Shown here: positions 40,657 to 51,746 of the stretch, piece after piece
Layout of the letters: every line of letters starts with the position of its first letter
Position numbering within the stretch: the stretch's first letter is position 1
NCBI GenBank assembly: GCA_043228905.1
Contig: JBHGNT010000015.1
Span: forward strand, 7,936,001 to 8,000,000
Length of the DNA: 64,000 nucleotides
Direction: 5' to 3'
Source: Azolla caroliniana
Lineage: Eukaryota > Polypodiophyta
Translations under genes and position numbers: made by a program
The notes under the pieces: generated by a model
What the model saw: only the letters and a program-made list of their open reading frames with translations
Told to the model about the DNA's origin: nothing
Databases searched by the model: none

Positions 40657-43290
40657 TTGATAGTTTTGAGAATGTCTTCTTCTATAAGTAGAACGTCTTG
40701 TTTTTCTATTGCCCCCTTTTCTTTGACCAACAACTCGTATTTCTCAATAGAAGAGTACGATTACAAGAGACATTTGAAAGGCTCGCGTCAAAAACAGAAA
40801 AGTGAGGCTCCTAGTACCTCGAATTCTCTTTTTTCAATTGATCCTGTTGATGGCCCTCTTCATGTAAGCTTAGAAGCGGAGTCTGATACTTCTATAGATA
40901 ATAGTAGTATTAGTAAACCACTTGTATTTAAAAGTATCCCTCGACAAGTTAGTGAAAAGAGATTTAATTTTTTATGTTCTGATCATCAACTTCTTTGCGA
41001 TTTCAACAAAACATGCTGTGTGAATCTCCGCCTTTCAACTTATGGAAACTCGAGGTTACGAGAAACATGACAAAAATATTTGTCGCTTAATGGGGAAGAG
41101 CAGGACACATTTCTTCTTTCGCATATGTAGCTTAAAATGGATCACAACGCAGGGTCTAATTCTACGCAGGTTGAATATTTCCTTGGACTATATACTAAGT
41201 GTTGTTGAGCCGCTTTTAAAATCGCTCATAGCATTGGAAATATGTGGCTGCAACGAGTTCAAGAGCGTCTTCTGAAGGGATCGTGGATACCGTTGGATCG
41301 AAATGATTCTGGATGTAAGGGTCAAATTGGGTAACACGCAATTAGGTGGATGGAAGTGTATTTTTCAAAACTGTGCGACATTATGCCTACGACAAGAAGA
41401 CTACATTTGTCGGATAACTTTACTCGAAGGGAAGTTTACCAATCATACAAGGACGACATGTCAGTAGATGATGCACCTTACATAAAGTATAGACATTTTA
41501 ATCGATTGTGGAGGTTACAATTTAACAATGTGGTTATCCCATGAAAGGTATGAATGGGAGTCTGCTCAATATGTGGAAAAGTATGGCCAAGGGTGGAAAA
41601 TCAGATGTAGAGATAAGGAATTACAAGAACCTATTAAAAGAACATCGTGAAAGTCAAGCATCACCGACAAAAAGTGTTTCAATCTCCCGAAAAGTATATG
41701 TGCATGATTATTGATGGCATGGATCAAAAGAAGACTTGTTTGCCGCATTTCCAACGACTCCCAAAAGATATTGCAAATGAGTGCCTCGTGCAAATGCATC
41801 TAGTAGGGTGTTTGACATATTGTCAAAGAATAAGGCCACAAGTATTCTTAACTTATCCTAATATCCACAACGACCCTAATCTCACTGTCACTGTCATGCA
41901 CAGAGTATTGCAATCATGGTCAGGCATAGTACCGCCAGTTCTATACGTGCAACTAGACAACACAGCAAGAGAGAATAAAAACTCAACTGTCTTCGGTTAT
42001 CTAAGCATGCTAGTAGAGAGGGGCATATTTAAAAAGATAAAGGTCAACTTCTTATTAGTTGGTCATACCCATGATCACATAGATCAAATGTTTAGTAGGT
42101 TCTCAAAGAAACTAGCTCATTGTAATGCTTTCACGCTTACCACGCTATCAAAATTGATAAGTGAAGCATATACACCAAAGCCTGAAGTACATCACTTGAA
42201 TGAAGTGTACGACTTTAAACTTTTCTACATGGATGGTGATGGGACTAAATGTAGGGTGCTTGCACCTCTTAATAATATAAGTTTCAACCATGTCTTCCTC
42301 ATAAAACAAACCTCGGCCCACCTCAAGATGACGGTGTTGTTTGCAAAACAATACTCATCTAGTACACAATGGGAGCCCCAAGAAGGTTGTAGGCTCCTAC
42401 TTTATATCCCAAATGCACCATTGCATGGTGCATAGCAAATGCCATATGATGATCATAAAAATGTGGCACCCAATAGTTCTATTGATGAACAAAGGGCATA
42501 TTGGTTGCGATGTCTTGAAGAGAAACAAAAGAATATTGATCGCACCAAGAAGTACGTCAGTGATGAGGATGTTGAATGGTGGGAGATCTTCCTCACCCAT
42601 CAACGCACCATTTTAGATAATTACATCGCCGGATTTTGGCCAATCCATAACCCATTCACACGGAATATTGGGGTGCCATCAATGATATCGCCGACTCATC
42701 ATCAACCATTGAATAATATAGAGCTTCATAATTAAGTTCAACCACTAGAAAGAGATATTTACGTGGGACCAAGAAAGTCACGTATTGTTGAGGCAAGATG
42801 GCAAGGTAATTTGCAAGAACTACAAGTTGGAATGTTGGTCGCAACATTAGCTGGGGATGATAACTTGGGCCATCCATTTTGGATTGCAAAAATTATTGAA
42901 TTAGTGAAGGATGAAGAAGGCAATCAGACAAAGTCAATTGTGGTCCACTGGTATCAGACATCTTCACCTGATGCATTTACGGGAAAGTATTCTTTAGAGA
43001 TGGTTATGGATGTCGGATGTTCAAGCAGAAAGAGAAGAAGAAAGAATATACCGAGCATAGCTACTCTCGCACTAGACCGTGTTGCCATACTAGTATACGA
43101 CTTCTCATTGACAAAATCAGGCCATCTAAGACAAGCCACCATCAAGATAATAAAGGGGAAAATCCCAAATATGGTATCAAACAATATACAGAGACTAACC
43201 AAAAGCAATTCTCATAACCACAAAGATGTTGGCTTGGAATTGGACGAAGATAATGCATTGACTGCCACTGATGATGAGGATGAGACGTAA
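40657..43290 (+). pseudogene. DUF7869-like (transposase-related) gene, frameshifted
   Basis: Pieces in several frames read in order as one protein: a Ser-rich N-terminus (40657-41070, ending CCVNLRLSTYGNSRL), a middle part (about 41340-41540, MEVYFSKLCDIMPTTRRLHLSDNFTRREVYQ), and a conserved core 41647-42435 with KYMCMIIDGMDQKKTCLPHF, LYVQLDNTARENKNSTVFGYLSMLVERGIF and LLVGHTHDHIDQMFSRFSKKL. A stop at 42433 is followed by 42439-42735 and a C-terminal region 42763-43290 with GMLVATLAGDD, PFWIAKIIEL and SIVVHWYQ, then a Lys/Arg cluster (SSRKRRRKN) and an acidic tail. The core matches my memory of DUF7869 proteins, which look like RNase-H-fold transposases; candidate acidic residues are in IDGMD, QLDN and HDHID. 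Either a decayed transposon gene or a host paralogue with introns; frame breaks near 41275, 41540 and 41640 favour decay. Confidence 0.6.
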
Positions 43291-43763
43291 GAATGCTCTT
43301 CCAGTCCATCAGACATGTCTTAAAATGTTGACTTGGTTCAAGCTCAAGATCGTTTTACTACATGATCTGAAATTTTGTAAATTACTTTCAGATGTTAAAT
43401 CACGAATATGTATAATTATAGCTGGTAGTCATGTTGTACATTCTTTTGTAATTTTGGCGATGTATATTGTTATGCATTTTACTTATGTCTAAAAGTGGTA
43501 GTCATGTTGAAATTCAATATATTTTGCCACATTTTTTTAAAAGCTTTACGCATGCATCACGTCTTTTTGTAAACTTCGTGGTTTTGTGCCCTTTTTCGAC
43601 GTAGTGTTCTTAAAATGCAACATATTACCTGTTTCAAATGACCCGGTGTTCAATCCCGACAATGCACAATATTTCAGATGGATAAAAACCTCGAAATGGT
43701 GAATGTCGACCCTTTAGACATAGACATAACGTGTACACCAAAGGATCAAGGTGCAGACACCAC
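43291..43763. other. Region between the DUF7869-like gene and Gyp5
   Basis: AT-rich, probably 3' untranslated sequence of the preceding gene (a duplicated ggtagtcatgttg at about 43422 and 43497). A short frame from 43679 (MDKNLEMVNVDPLDIDIT) continues across the Gyp5 insertion (ADTT-SFGHH), showing that Gyp5 landed in existing sequence of unknown nature. Confidence 0.5.
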
Positions 43764-43849
43764 TGTCAGGAACAATACTAAGACAGAGAAGGAATTAGTA
43801 CTAAAAGATGAGGATTAGTAATAAGGGAGGTATAGAACTCTCGAGAGAA

Positions 43850-43898
<49 letters not shown>

Positions 43899-44193
43899 TG
43901 ATAACAAAAGATATATATTATGTTAAGAGAATATACAATAGTAGCTAGGAGGCTTAAGACTAGAGTTGAATCGATTTGGTTCAAAATAATGCCTTGTGCC
44001 TCCTTTTATAGTGTTCTCATGAGTACTCCTGAAGTTTCTATAATGTTTTAGAGAAATATGGAATATACATCAATTTTCATAGTAAAACTTAAATGAAAAT
44101 AATATTCATTGTATTGCAACATATATTCTAATGGTCAAGAGCTCGACCCATGTAACATAAGGTCATGGGTTCAAGTCTTACCATATCATGACA
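43764..44193 (-). repeat. Gyp5 3' LTR
   Basis: 430 bp; minus strand starts TGTCATGATATGG and ends ...TTCCTGACA. ACACTATAAAAGGAGG near 44005-44020 (minus) is the TATA box. A long (GA)n run (43857-43893) lies in the transcribed part. A tRNA-like motif is present at its start (44127-44182). Confidence 0.9.
44127..44182 (+). other. tRNA-like motif in Gyp5 LTR (3' copy)
   Basis: TCTAATGGTCAAGAGC (A-box region) and GGGTTCAAGTCTT (44167-44179, B box) preceded by AAGGTCAT, which resembles the variable loop plus T-stem of a tRNA. It is antisense to the element, within the first ~65 bp of the LTR. The 5' LTR copy is at 50091-50136. Confidence 0.5.
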
Positions 44194-44219
44194 CTATCCT
44201 CACAAGTGTCACGAGTTGT

Positions 44220-45425
44220 TTTGGATTGAGGATCCGGTTTGTCTGGATATTGACGATGGAAGTCTTCAAGAAGAGCACACGACCATTGGTGACATTCTCT
44301 ATTGGTTCCCAAGTACGCTTGTTGGGACTATATCCTAGCCAATCGACTAAATAGTAGAGCTTGTTGCGAACAATCTTGGAATCGAGGATGGCGGCAACCT
44401 CGTACTCGGGTCCATCTTCAAGTTTGATCAGGGGTGGAGGTTGTTTAATACGACCTAGGATGGTGCTGTCTTGATAGGGTTCGAGGAGAGAACTAGGAAA
44501 TAGCGGATGTATCTGAAGTTGTGGAGGTAGATCGAGATGAAAATCAACATCATTAATTTTTCCGATAATACAGAAAGGACCTAATCACCAATAATCCAAC
44601 TTCTCGCATGGGCGAGTAGTCTTGATGTGTCATCGTAGTAGCCATACCCGATCTCCAATGTTAAAACTGGATGGAAGCCGATGACGATCCGCGTAAACCT
44701 TGTGGGTTTGTTGAGCTTGTTGTAGATGAGTAAATAAATCCGCTTGTATCTTGCATAACTGCTCCAAATGATCCTCTGCACAAGGATTTGTGGGTAACTC
44801 TAGGGTTTCAAATACACACCATTGGGGGTGACAGCTCGTATAAGCATAAAATGGTGTAACCTTTGTTGATGAGTGGTCCGAGTTATTATACGCAAACTCG
44901 GCGAAGTGGAGCATATCCACCCAGTTATCTTGATGATAGCTTAGAAAGCACCGAGATACTGCTCTGACATTTGATTTGTTCGTTCTGCTTGGCCGTCTAT
45001 TTGCGGGTTGTAGCCGGAGGAGAGGTTACATGTGACCTTGAGCATTTTAAAGAGGTGCTTCCAGAATTTCGAGAAGAACTGGGGTCCACAGTCGCTGATG
45101 ATACTATCGGGAAGGCCATGATGCCGACATACTTCACACATGACAGTTTCGGCAGTTTCCTCATTGGAGATTTCCTTAGTACAGGGCAAGAAATAGGCCA
45201 TCTTCATATATCGATCTACAACTGTTAAGATCGCATCGAATCCCTTAAGACCGGAATATCTGTGATGAAATCTAGAGCAATGGATTGCCACGGCTTGCTT
45301 GAAATTGGTAATGGGTCTAATAAACCATATGGATGATGCCTTGGCATTTTTGCTCTGCAACATGTATCACAAGTCCGAACAAAATCTTCGACAAATTGTC
45401 GCATATGGGGCCACCAGAATGATCA
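44220..45425 (-). pseudogene. Gyp5 integrase and chromodomain
   Basis: Zinc-binding region RQFVEDFVRTCDTCCRAK (about 45410-45350) leads to the core: DAILTVVDRYMKMAYFLPC (Asp), DSIISDCGPQFFSKFW (Asp), GYNPQIDGQAERTNQ (Glu), all catalytic residues present. Then MLHFAEFAYNNSDHSSTKVTPF and a C-terminal part with LGPFCIIGKINDVDFHLDLP, ending in a chromodomain (about 44420-44240): EYEVAAILDSKIVRNKLYYLVDWLGYSPNKRTWEP. Chromodomains direct insertion toward marked chromatin. Stops after LLR and elsewhere. Confidence 0.88.
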
Positions 45426-45719
45426 TTGTACTAAATCTAATGTTTTAGTACTACCAAAATACCCAACTGTATATGTTTCATGACAATTTTGGACTACTCG
45501 AAGGCGACAAGAACCATTAGGAACATACAAGAGTTTCTTAAAGAATAGTAATCCATCATGACATTCAAATTGTCGATTGTCCGTACCTGGTTGTTGCGAC
45601 TGTGAACAAGATGCTCAAGAGGGATCAATTTGTGCTAGAATGGCTTGGGTGAAAGCATCTGTCTTCAAATCCTCACATATGGTATCCATAACATGGCAAT
45701 CCAAGGGCATACCGAAGAC

Positions 45720-46542
45720 CTACATTGCTTGCAGTCGTGCTTGTCCCAGGATTACTTGCTTTTGGTTATCTAAAGTTGGCTCTCTAGGACGCGGTGCTAG
45801 ATATGAGCGCCGTGATAATGTATTTGCCTTCCCTTGTTGCTTCCCCAGACGATATGTAATTTTGAAGTCGAAACGAGTGAAGAATTGGCCCCACTGAGCT
45901 TGATGTTGAGTTAACACACGAGCATTCTGAAAGTAGGCAAGGTTTTTGTGATCACTGAATACGGTGACTTGATGAGAAGATCCCTCCAGAAAATGCCTCC
46001 ATTGCGTAAAAGAGTCCACTATTGCTAATAGCTCCTTATCATGAATTTCATAGTTGATTTCGGCAGCATCAAATTTGCGTGAGTGGAAAGCCACAGGATG
46101 GAGCTTTTCATCATCACCTTGTTGTGACAGAATGCTACCCAACGCGAAATCTGACGTGTCTGCTTCGATGATGAATGGTTTTTCCGAATCAACATGAGCC
46201 AGAATAGGAACTGATGTAAATGCCTTCTTAAGAGTCTCAAAAGCCATGTCTACTTCTTCAGACCAAACAAACGATTGTCCCTTCCTGGTGAGCTGTGTGA
46301 GAGGCAGAACAAGCTTTGAGTAATCCTGTATAAACTTGCGGTAGACATTGGCAAAGCCTAAAAAGCATTGCACATCTTGCAACAAACGCGGACTTTGCCA
46401 CTCTAGCACCGTTTTGACCTTAGCTGGATTCATGGAGATGCCATGCGAGGAAATGACATAGCCCAGAAATTCTACCTGGTTACACTCGAAACTACATTTT
46501 TCCAGCTTTGCATAAAGACCATGTCCTCGAAGTCGTTTTAGT
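45720..46542 (-). pseudogene. Gyp5 RT C-terminal part and RNase H
   Basis: After the 712-bp insertion RT resumes VLKRLRGHGLYAKLEKCSFECNQVEFLGYVISSHGI. RNase H follows: LTQLTRKGQSFVWSEEVDMAFETLK, PFIIEADTSDFALGSILSQQ (first Asp), HSRKFDAAEINYEIHDKELLAIV (Glu), TVFSDHKNLAYFQNARVLTQHQAQW (Asp), GKQQGKANTLSRR. Open from 46433 to 45720. Standard chromovirus order. Confidence 0.9.
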
Positions 46543-46548
46543 ACTAAC

Positions 46549-47260
46549 TATGAAGTCAATTTTTGCTCATAGGAAAAGACCGTGACAAGTACATTGGATG
46601 CGAAGGTATAGAAGAATAAAGCACAATATGAAAGGTCCAAGAGTTAAAAGATAAATGAAGTTTAAGAGAAATAAAGTTAGAGGCATTTTTCAAAAGTAGA
46701 AAAAGCAGAAAAAAAGAAAAAGAAGAAAAACGCAGGAAATTAAGCAGAAAAAGCAAGGTAGAGAAAAAAGCTCATAACTTCTTCATCTCTTATCCAAATT
46801 TCAAAAGAAAAGATTCATAAGAAAGATGACAAAGAGAGCCTTCTTGCATGATAAAATTGGTTGAAAACCCAGAAATAATTATATGAAAAACGCATCACAC
46901 AAACTCGAGGATATGTAAAAGAAAAGAAAAGAAAAAAGCAAGAATAACAGAACTAAAAACCTATAAATATGCGGTATTCTTAGAAATATGGGGGGTGAAG
47001 GAAGAATAGAATATCTACAAGGAAGGATAGAAGATCTACAAGAAGAAGTGAGGAAGAAGAAGAATATTAGAAGAAGTGGGAAGACGATTAGTAGAAGAAA
47101 GAGAGAAGGCAAAAAGACTATTTTAATAATAGTATATTGTAGTTATTTGGGGTTGTTCCTCTTGGTGTCTAAGAGTATTGTATTCTTTTCTTAATAGTAT
47201 ATTGAAGTATTCTTTTTTCTTCCTCTTCTCTTCTCTATCTTTTTTCTCTCTCTCTTCATC
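46549..47260. mobile_element. 712-bp unclassified insertion in Gyp5 RT
   Basis: Flanked by a 6-bp direct repeat ACTAAC (46543-46548 and 47261-47266). RT reads through (HVLL-VLKRLR) once one copy and the insert are removed. Ends TATGAAG...CTTCATC are near-inverted (ATGAAG/CTTCAT). Strongly purine-rich on the plus strand in its middle and CT-rich at the end. CCTATAAATATGCGG near 46960 looks like a TATA box. No coding sequence is seen. Could be a solo LTR with non-TG ends, or a small DNA transposon. Confidence 0.7.
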
Positions 47261-47266
47261 ACTAAC

Positions 47267-47871
47267 AGTACATGAGAATCATGCTCTTCTTGGGTCTTTG
47301 AATAAACCAGTAGATCATCCAAATAGATGATCAAATAAACATCCAAGAGATCTCATAATATATCATTTGCCATGTGCTGGAAGACTGTTAGTGCATTAGT
47401 GAGGCTGAATGGCATGACCGTATACTTTAAGTGCCCATATCTGGTGCAAAATGCGGTCTTCCATTAATCTCATGGTCGGATCCATACGAGGTTATATGCT
47501 CCTCGTAAGTCGATCTTTGTGAAGAACCTTGCACCATTGATCCGTTCTAAAAGACTTGAGATAAGGGGAAATGTGTACCTATTCCTGATGGTGACCTTAT
47601 TCAAGCCACGGTAATCTACGACGAGATGAAGTGATCCATCCTTTTTCTTGACGAAGAAAATGGGTGCGCCGACTGGAGATTTCGAATGTCGAATGAAACC
47701 ATTCGCCAAATTCTCCTCTATATAGGCTTGAAGGACTTCTAGCTCGGTTGGTGGCAAATTGTAGATCGGTCCCCATGGTGGCTCTTTTCCCGGTTGTAAA
47801 TCGTTGGGGCAAATCATATGGTCGATGGTGAGGAAGCGTATTGGCTTGTACTTTATCGAACACATCGGCAT
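47267..47871 (-). pseudogene. Gyp5 RT N-terminal part
   Basis: Reads GPIYNLPPTELEVLQAYIEENLANGFIRHSKSPVGAPIFFVKKKDGSLHLVVDYRGLNKVTIRNRY, then SSLLERINGARFFTKIDLRGAYNLVWI. After stops the frame continues [31 protein letters not shown] and the active site IIYLDDLLVYSK near 47325. Canonical gypsy RT with YLDD intact. The upstream linker to protease holds stops. Confidence 0.9.
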
Positions 47872-48019
47872 AATGATGATACTTCTCTGGAAGTTGAACG
47901 GCGGACTCCTCTTTAGTGGTGTTGGAGGGTTTTACTGATACTACGAAGAGAAACTTTTCTTCCTTGCATCCTTCCTCACGCAGCTGATGTAGCGAAATGG
48001 TTGCAATCTTATGAGTAGA

Positions 48020-48360
48020 TCCTCAGGTTTGTTGATACCGGATTTCCCTTGTTCTCCAATCTATTTCTGGGTTATGTAATTCGAACCATGGTAATCCCAA
48101 AACAATGGGATGTTCTAGGATACTAATTATATTAAAGGATACTACACACGCTAAATTATTTAGGACAATATTAACGTGCTTTGACTCTTCTATGATATTT
48201 CCGGAAGCAATGGGATGACCATCAATGACTACTACAGAGGCTGGACACGAGACTTTTCTTAGGGATATCTGATGAGCTTGGGCAAAATTCCTATCCATGA
48301 AGCAAGAATTAGCTTTGGAATCTAGGAGTGCGAAGACATGTACTAGAGAGGTAGAGAGGT
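48020..48360 (-). pseudogene. Gyp5 protease
   Basis: HVFALLDSKANSCFMDRNFAQAH, where the catalytic triplet Asp-Ser-Gly has become Asp-Ser-Lys. It is followed by VVVIDGHPIASGNI and IVLGLPWFELHNPEIDWRTREI, the hallmark ILGxPWL-type ending. Retroviral-type aspartic protease, inactive by the Gly change. Confidence 0.82.
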
Positions 48361-48623
48361 ACTTTTAGTACTAACTATTACTTGGGCTAAGAACACATTG
48401 TTAACTTGCTTAGAGGGAATGGAACCACTAATGGGCTGCACAGATTTAGGGTTGTCCAACCAAACGGTTCCTATTTTGGCTAGACTTAGTCGTTTAACTC
48501 TTCTTCTAATTGACTAAGGACATTAAATTTGTTCGATAGATTTGGGTTATTAGTATTATCAAATATTCCTACTGAAATAGATTCGGGTTTAGTACAATTA
48601 GAACTAACAACTATTTGGTTCAC

Positions 48624-49628
48624 CTATCTTCTTGGCCTATGGGGACAATTCACTGCAATATGCATTGGTCCACCACAATAAAGACATCGTCGATTTGCTC
48701 GGTGTCGCTGCTTTTCTTCTTCTGATAATGGTCCGCGATGACATGTAGTGTCAATTTCCATCGAAGTTGGAGTATTCACTAGAGACGCATTATATGACTC
48801 CCTTGGAAAAGGTTTTGCTACCAATGACGCGTAGGTGGGCTCTGATCTTGCCCTTGGCATCTGGAACTAACGTTTCGAACGTCGTTCGAAAAGACGGTTG
48901 TCGTATCTCACCGCGCAACTGATTGCTTCTGTCAATGACTTTGGTTCTTCGGGGAAGGTCAAGAGTAAATCTTTGACATCGTTACGTAGACCATAATGAA
49001 ATTGCTCCATAAGTGCTTGGTCATCCCAGGGGATATCGAAGGCGAGTAGGCGGAAATCTGCAACGTATGTAGAGGTTGGACGATCACCTTGACGTAATCA
49101 TCGGATTTTGTTTATTGTTGTCCTTATGCTGTCAGTATCTCCAAAACAGGCTTTAAACTCACTTAAAAACTCTTCAAAATTGTTTAGTAAAGGAGATTCC
49201 TTTTCTAACAACGACGCGAACCATGCCAAAGCTGAGCCACTTAATAACGTGCCTACTAAACCCATTCATGATGCATCGGTGGGATATCGGGAAGGATGCA
49301 TTTGAATGACTAATCATACCTGATTAAGGAATCCTCTAAACTGCGATCGCATTCCATCGAATTTCATGGGAAGGCCGATCTTGGGTTCTTTACGAACCCC
49401 TTGCGTATTGGGTCCTTGTTGTTGCATCACGACTATGGTTGCTTCGAGTTGTTGCACGTGTAACACTAGTTCCCCATGTTGTTGTTGCGTCTGCTGCTTC
49501 TCCAAGGAGATTTGTGGAAGCTCCCCCAACAGTCGTTGATTTTCTTGTTCCAATGCGAGAAACTTCTCTTTCAAGCATTGCAACTCCGAAAAAACGGATT
49601 GATATTCTTGAGTGCTAACAGTGGCCAT
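48624..49628 (-). pseudogene. Gyp5 gag
   Basis: Starts MATVSTQEYQSVFSELQCLKEKFLALEQENQRLLGEL with a coiled-coil N-terminus. A TGA at 49314 replaces a Trp codon; the frame continues with a Retrotrans_gag-like region (SGSALAWFASLLEKESPLLNNFEEFLSEFKACFG, then FRLLAFDIPWDDQALMEQFHYGL). A further part contains the zinc knuckle CLYCGGPMHIAVNC (about 48690-48650). Stops at several Trp/Gln positions. Confidence 0.87.
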
Positions 49629-49723
49629 AGTATGAGAGAAAAGAGGAATAAGAGATTAGTATGAAGGGAGGGAGAAGTAAGAAGATAAAGGAAGAGAAGG
49701 AAGGAGACGAAATCGGTTCAAAC

Positions 49724-49807
49724 TGTCAGGAACAGTACTAAGACAGAAGGAATTAGTGCTAAAAGATCAGGATTAGTATTAAGGGAGGTGTAGAACTCTC
49801 GAGAGAA

Positions 49808-49856
<49 letters not shown>

Positions 49857-50147
49857 TGATAACAAAAGATATATATTAAGAGAATATACAATAGTAGCTA
49901 GGAGGCTTAAGACTAGCGTTGAACCGATTTGGTTTGAAATAATGCCTTGTGCCTCCTTTTATAGTGTTCTTAGGAGTACTCCTGAAGTTTCTAGAATGTT
50001 CTAGAGAAATCTGGAATATACATCAATTTTCTATAGTAAAACTTAAATGAAAATAATATATTTCATATTACAATATATAGTCTAATGGTCAAGAGCTTGA
50101 CCCATGAAACATAAGGTCATGGGTTCAAGTCTTACCATATCATGACA
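49724..50147 (-). repeat. Gyp5 5' LTR
   Basis: 424 bp; same ends as the 3' copy, (GA)n at 49812-49851 and the tRNA-like motif at 50091-50136 (B box GGGTTCAAGTCTT). The sequence just inside the LTR on the minus strand (GTTTGAACCGATTTCG) is not an initiator-Met primer site. Confidence 0.9.
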
Positions 50148-51746
50148 GCCACAAGCTTTGGTCATCATCTGGTTGGAACTTGGAAGCGGACACCAGATGA
50201 TAATATATAATGGCTTAGCCAAGTGGCCGGGCTTGGAAGGCGCTCACATGTTTCCCACATGGAGGAGGGTAAGGACGCCCTGAAGCTACCCACATAAGGT
50301 TAATTCCTTCCGAGTGGCCCCATGCCCCATTGGTGCAAACCATAGCTTCCTATACTTTGAGCTAAAATATGACACCTCCCATGCCACCAACTCTAGTCAA
50401 CCAAACCATCACACCATAATACATTTCACGCATGAGCTCGCTGACATCTACTCCCGACATGTTCAAGTCCATCTCTCGTCTTTTGATTCTTCCTTGCCTT
50501 TAGAGAACCTCACTACAGAACTCGCACACACCCTTGACTCAGCAGCAATTAGTAGCTTCCCATACATGAAACACTCCAATCATAGTAGAATAGGGTCTAT
50601 GCCACAGAACAAGTGGTATGACGAGGATTGTAGAGAGTTGTATAGACAACTTAAAGTGTTGTGACTTAGTAGAACTATTTCCTCAGTACATGCTCGAAAA
50701 GAGATGCGCAAGATGACACGTCGTAAAAGACGAGCTTGGGAAGCATCCCAATATTGGGAACTCTACCATATGCTCATGAGTAGGGATTGCACCCTTGCAC
50801 GGAAGAGACTACGGGAACCGCGACCACAAACACCCATCGAGGATCCCAATATTTGGCACACATATATCGAGAGACTCTTCCATGTCCCGAACCAACCACC
50901 CATTCCAATGCCTTTCACACCCCGACCTAACATCGGGACACTTTTCATGACCTCTAGGGTCACGAATGTCATAAAAAAAGTACAGCATAGGAAATCCATG
51001 GACCACACAGGATTGCGAGCCAAGCACATCATATATGCTCGAGAGTGCCTAGCCCCCTTTCTCACTCTAATCTTCAACTGTGCCCATCACAATGGACCAT
51101 GAACACAGTGGCCCCTATACATAAAGGAGGGGACCCAATGGACCCAAATACATATAGGACCATTATGATAGGTCATATGCTCACTAAACTATATGGTGCA
51201 ATAATGGAAGAGGAGCTCAACAATTATATGGAAACATTAAGTCTTCGAGCACCTGAGCAAGCTGACTTTAGACGAGCCTTCTCCACTATTGACCATATCT
51301 TCACACTTAGGTGCTTAATTGACCAAACGAAGGCTCGTAAGAAGAAACTATATTGTTGCTTTGTGGACTTCCGCAAAACTTTTGACACATTTCCTAGGGA
51401 GAAGTTGTTTGATAGACTTAAGAGCTTGGAGATACCAAATAACATTATCTGGGCCATTTATGCCGTATATGAGCAAGTCTCTGGGTGCGTAAGATGCTCA
51501 GATGGCCTATCCGATTGTTTCACTAGCACCATTGGTGTAAAACAGGGTTGCCCCCTATCACCGACTCTTTTTGGGATCTACATTGATGAGATCATTGATT
51601 TTATTGCTCGTAAGGGAGGCAAGGGAGTAGCTATTGGGGATACACAAGTTAGTCTCTTACTCTACGCAGACGACATTGTCTTGCTCTCGGAGTCGGAACA
51701 CGACCTACAAAAGCAGAGTTCAATCTACCCCCGATGTTAGTAGAAG
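50148..51746 (+). pseudogene. LINE-type (non-LTR) reverse transcriptase, decayed
   Basis: GANHSFLYFELKYD (50332) resembles the end of an endonuclease domain. A linker with NKWYDEDCRELYRQLK, stop, MRKMTRRKRRAWEAS leads to the RT start (HRKSMDHTGLRAKHIIYA). A frameshift lies near 51095. RT then reads TVAPIHKGGDPMDPNTYRTI, EEELNNYMETLSLRAPEQADFRRAFSTIDHIFTLRCLID, KLYCCFVDFRKTFDTFPRE (first Asp), GVKQGCPLSPTLFGIYIDEI and the active site LLLYADDIVLLSESEHDLQ. No LTR belongs to it. The 5' part including most of the endonuclease is missing or unrecognisable at 50148-50310. Confidence 0.87.

Larger units (their letters stand above)
43764..50147 (-). mobile_element. Gyp5: chromovirus (Ty3/gypsy with chromodomain), decayed
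   Basis: Minus-strand element with LTRs 49724-50147 (5') and 43764-44193 (3'). Flanks are accac and gccac, a TSD with one mismatch. Order gag, zinc knuckle, protease, RT, RNase H, integrase, chromodomain. Stops are frequent and often read as Trp to TGA, in line with decay of methylated cytosines. A 712-bp foreign insertion lies in RT (46549-47260). It belongs to a different gypsy branch from Gyp1-4. Confidence 0.92.

Noticed and set aside
43857-43893. (GA)n run as an independent repeat feature
   Set aside because: It is part of the Gyp5 LTR and present in both copies.
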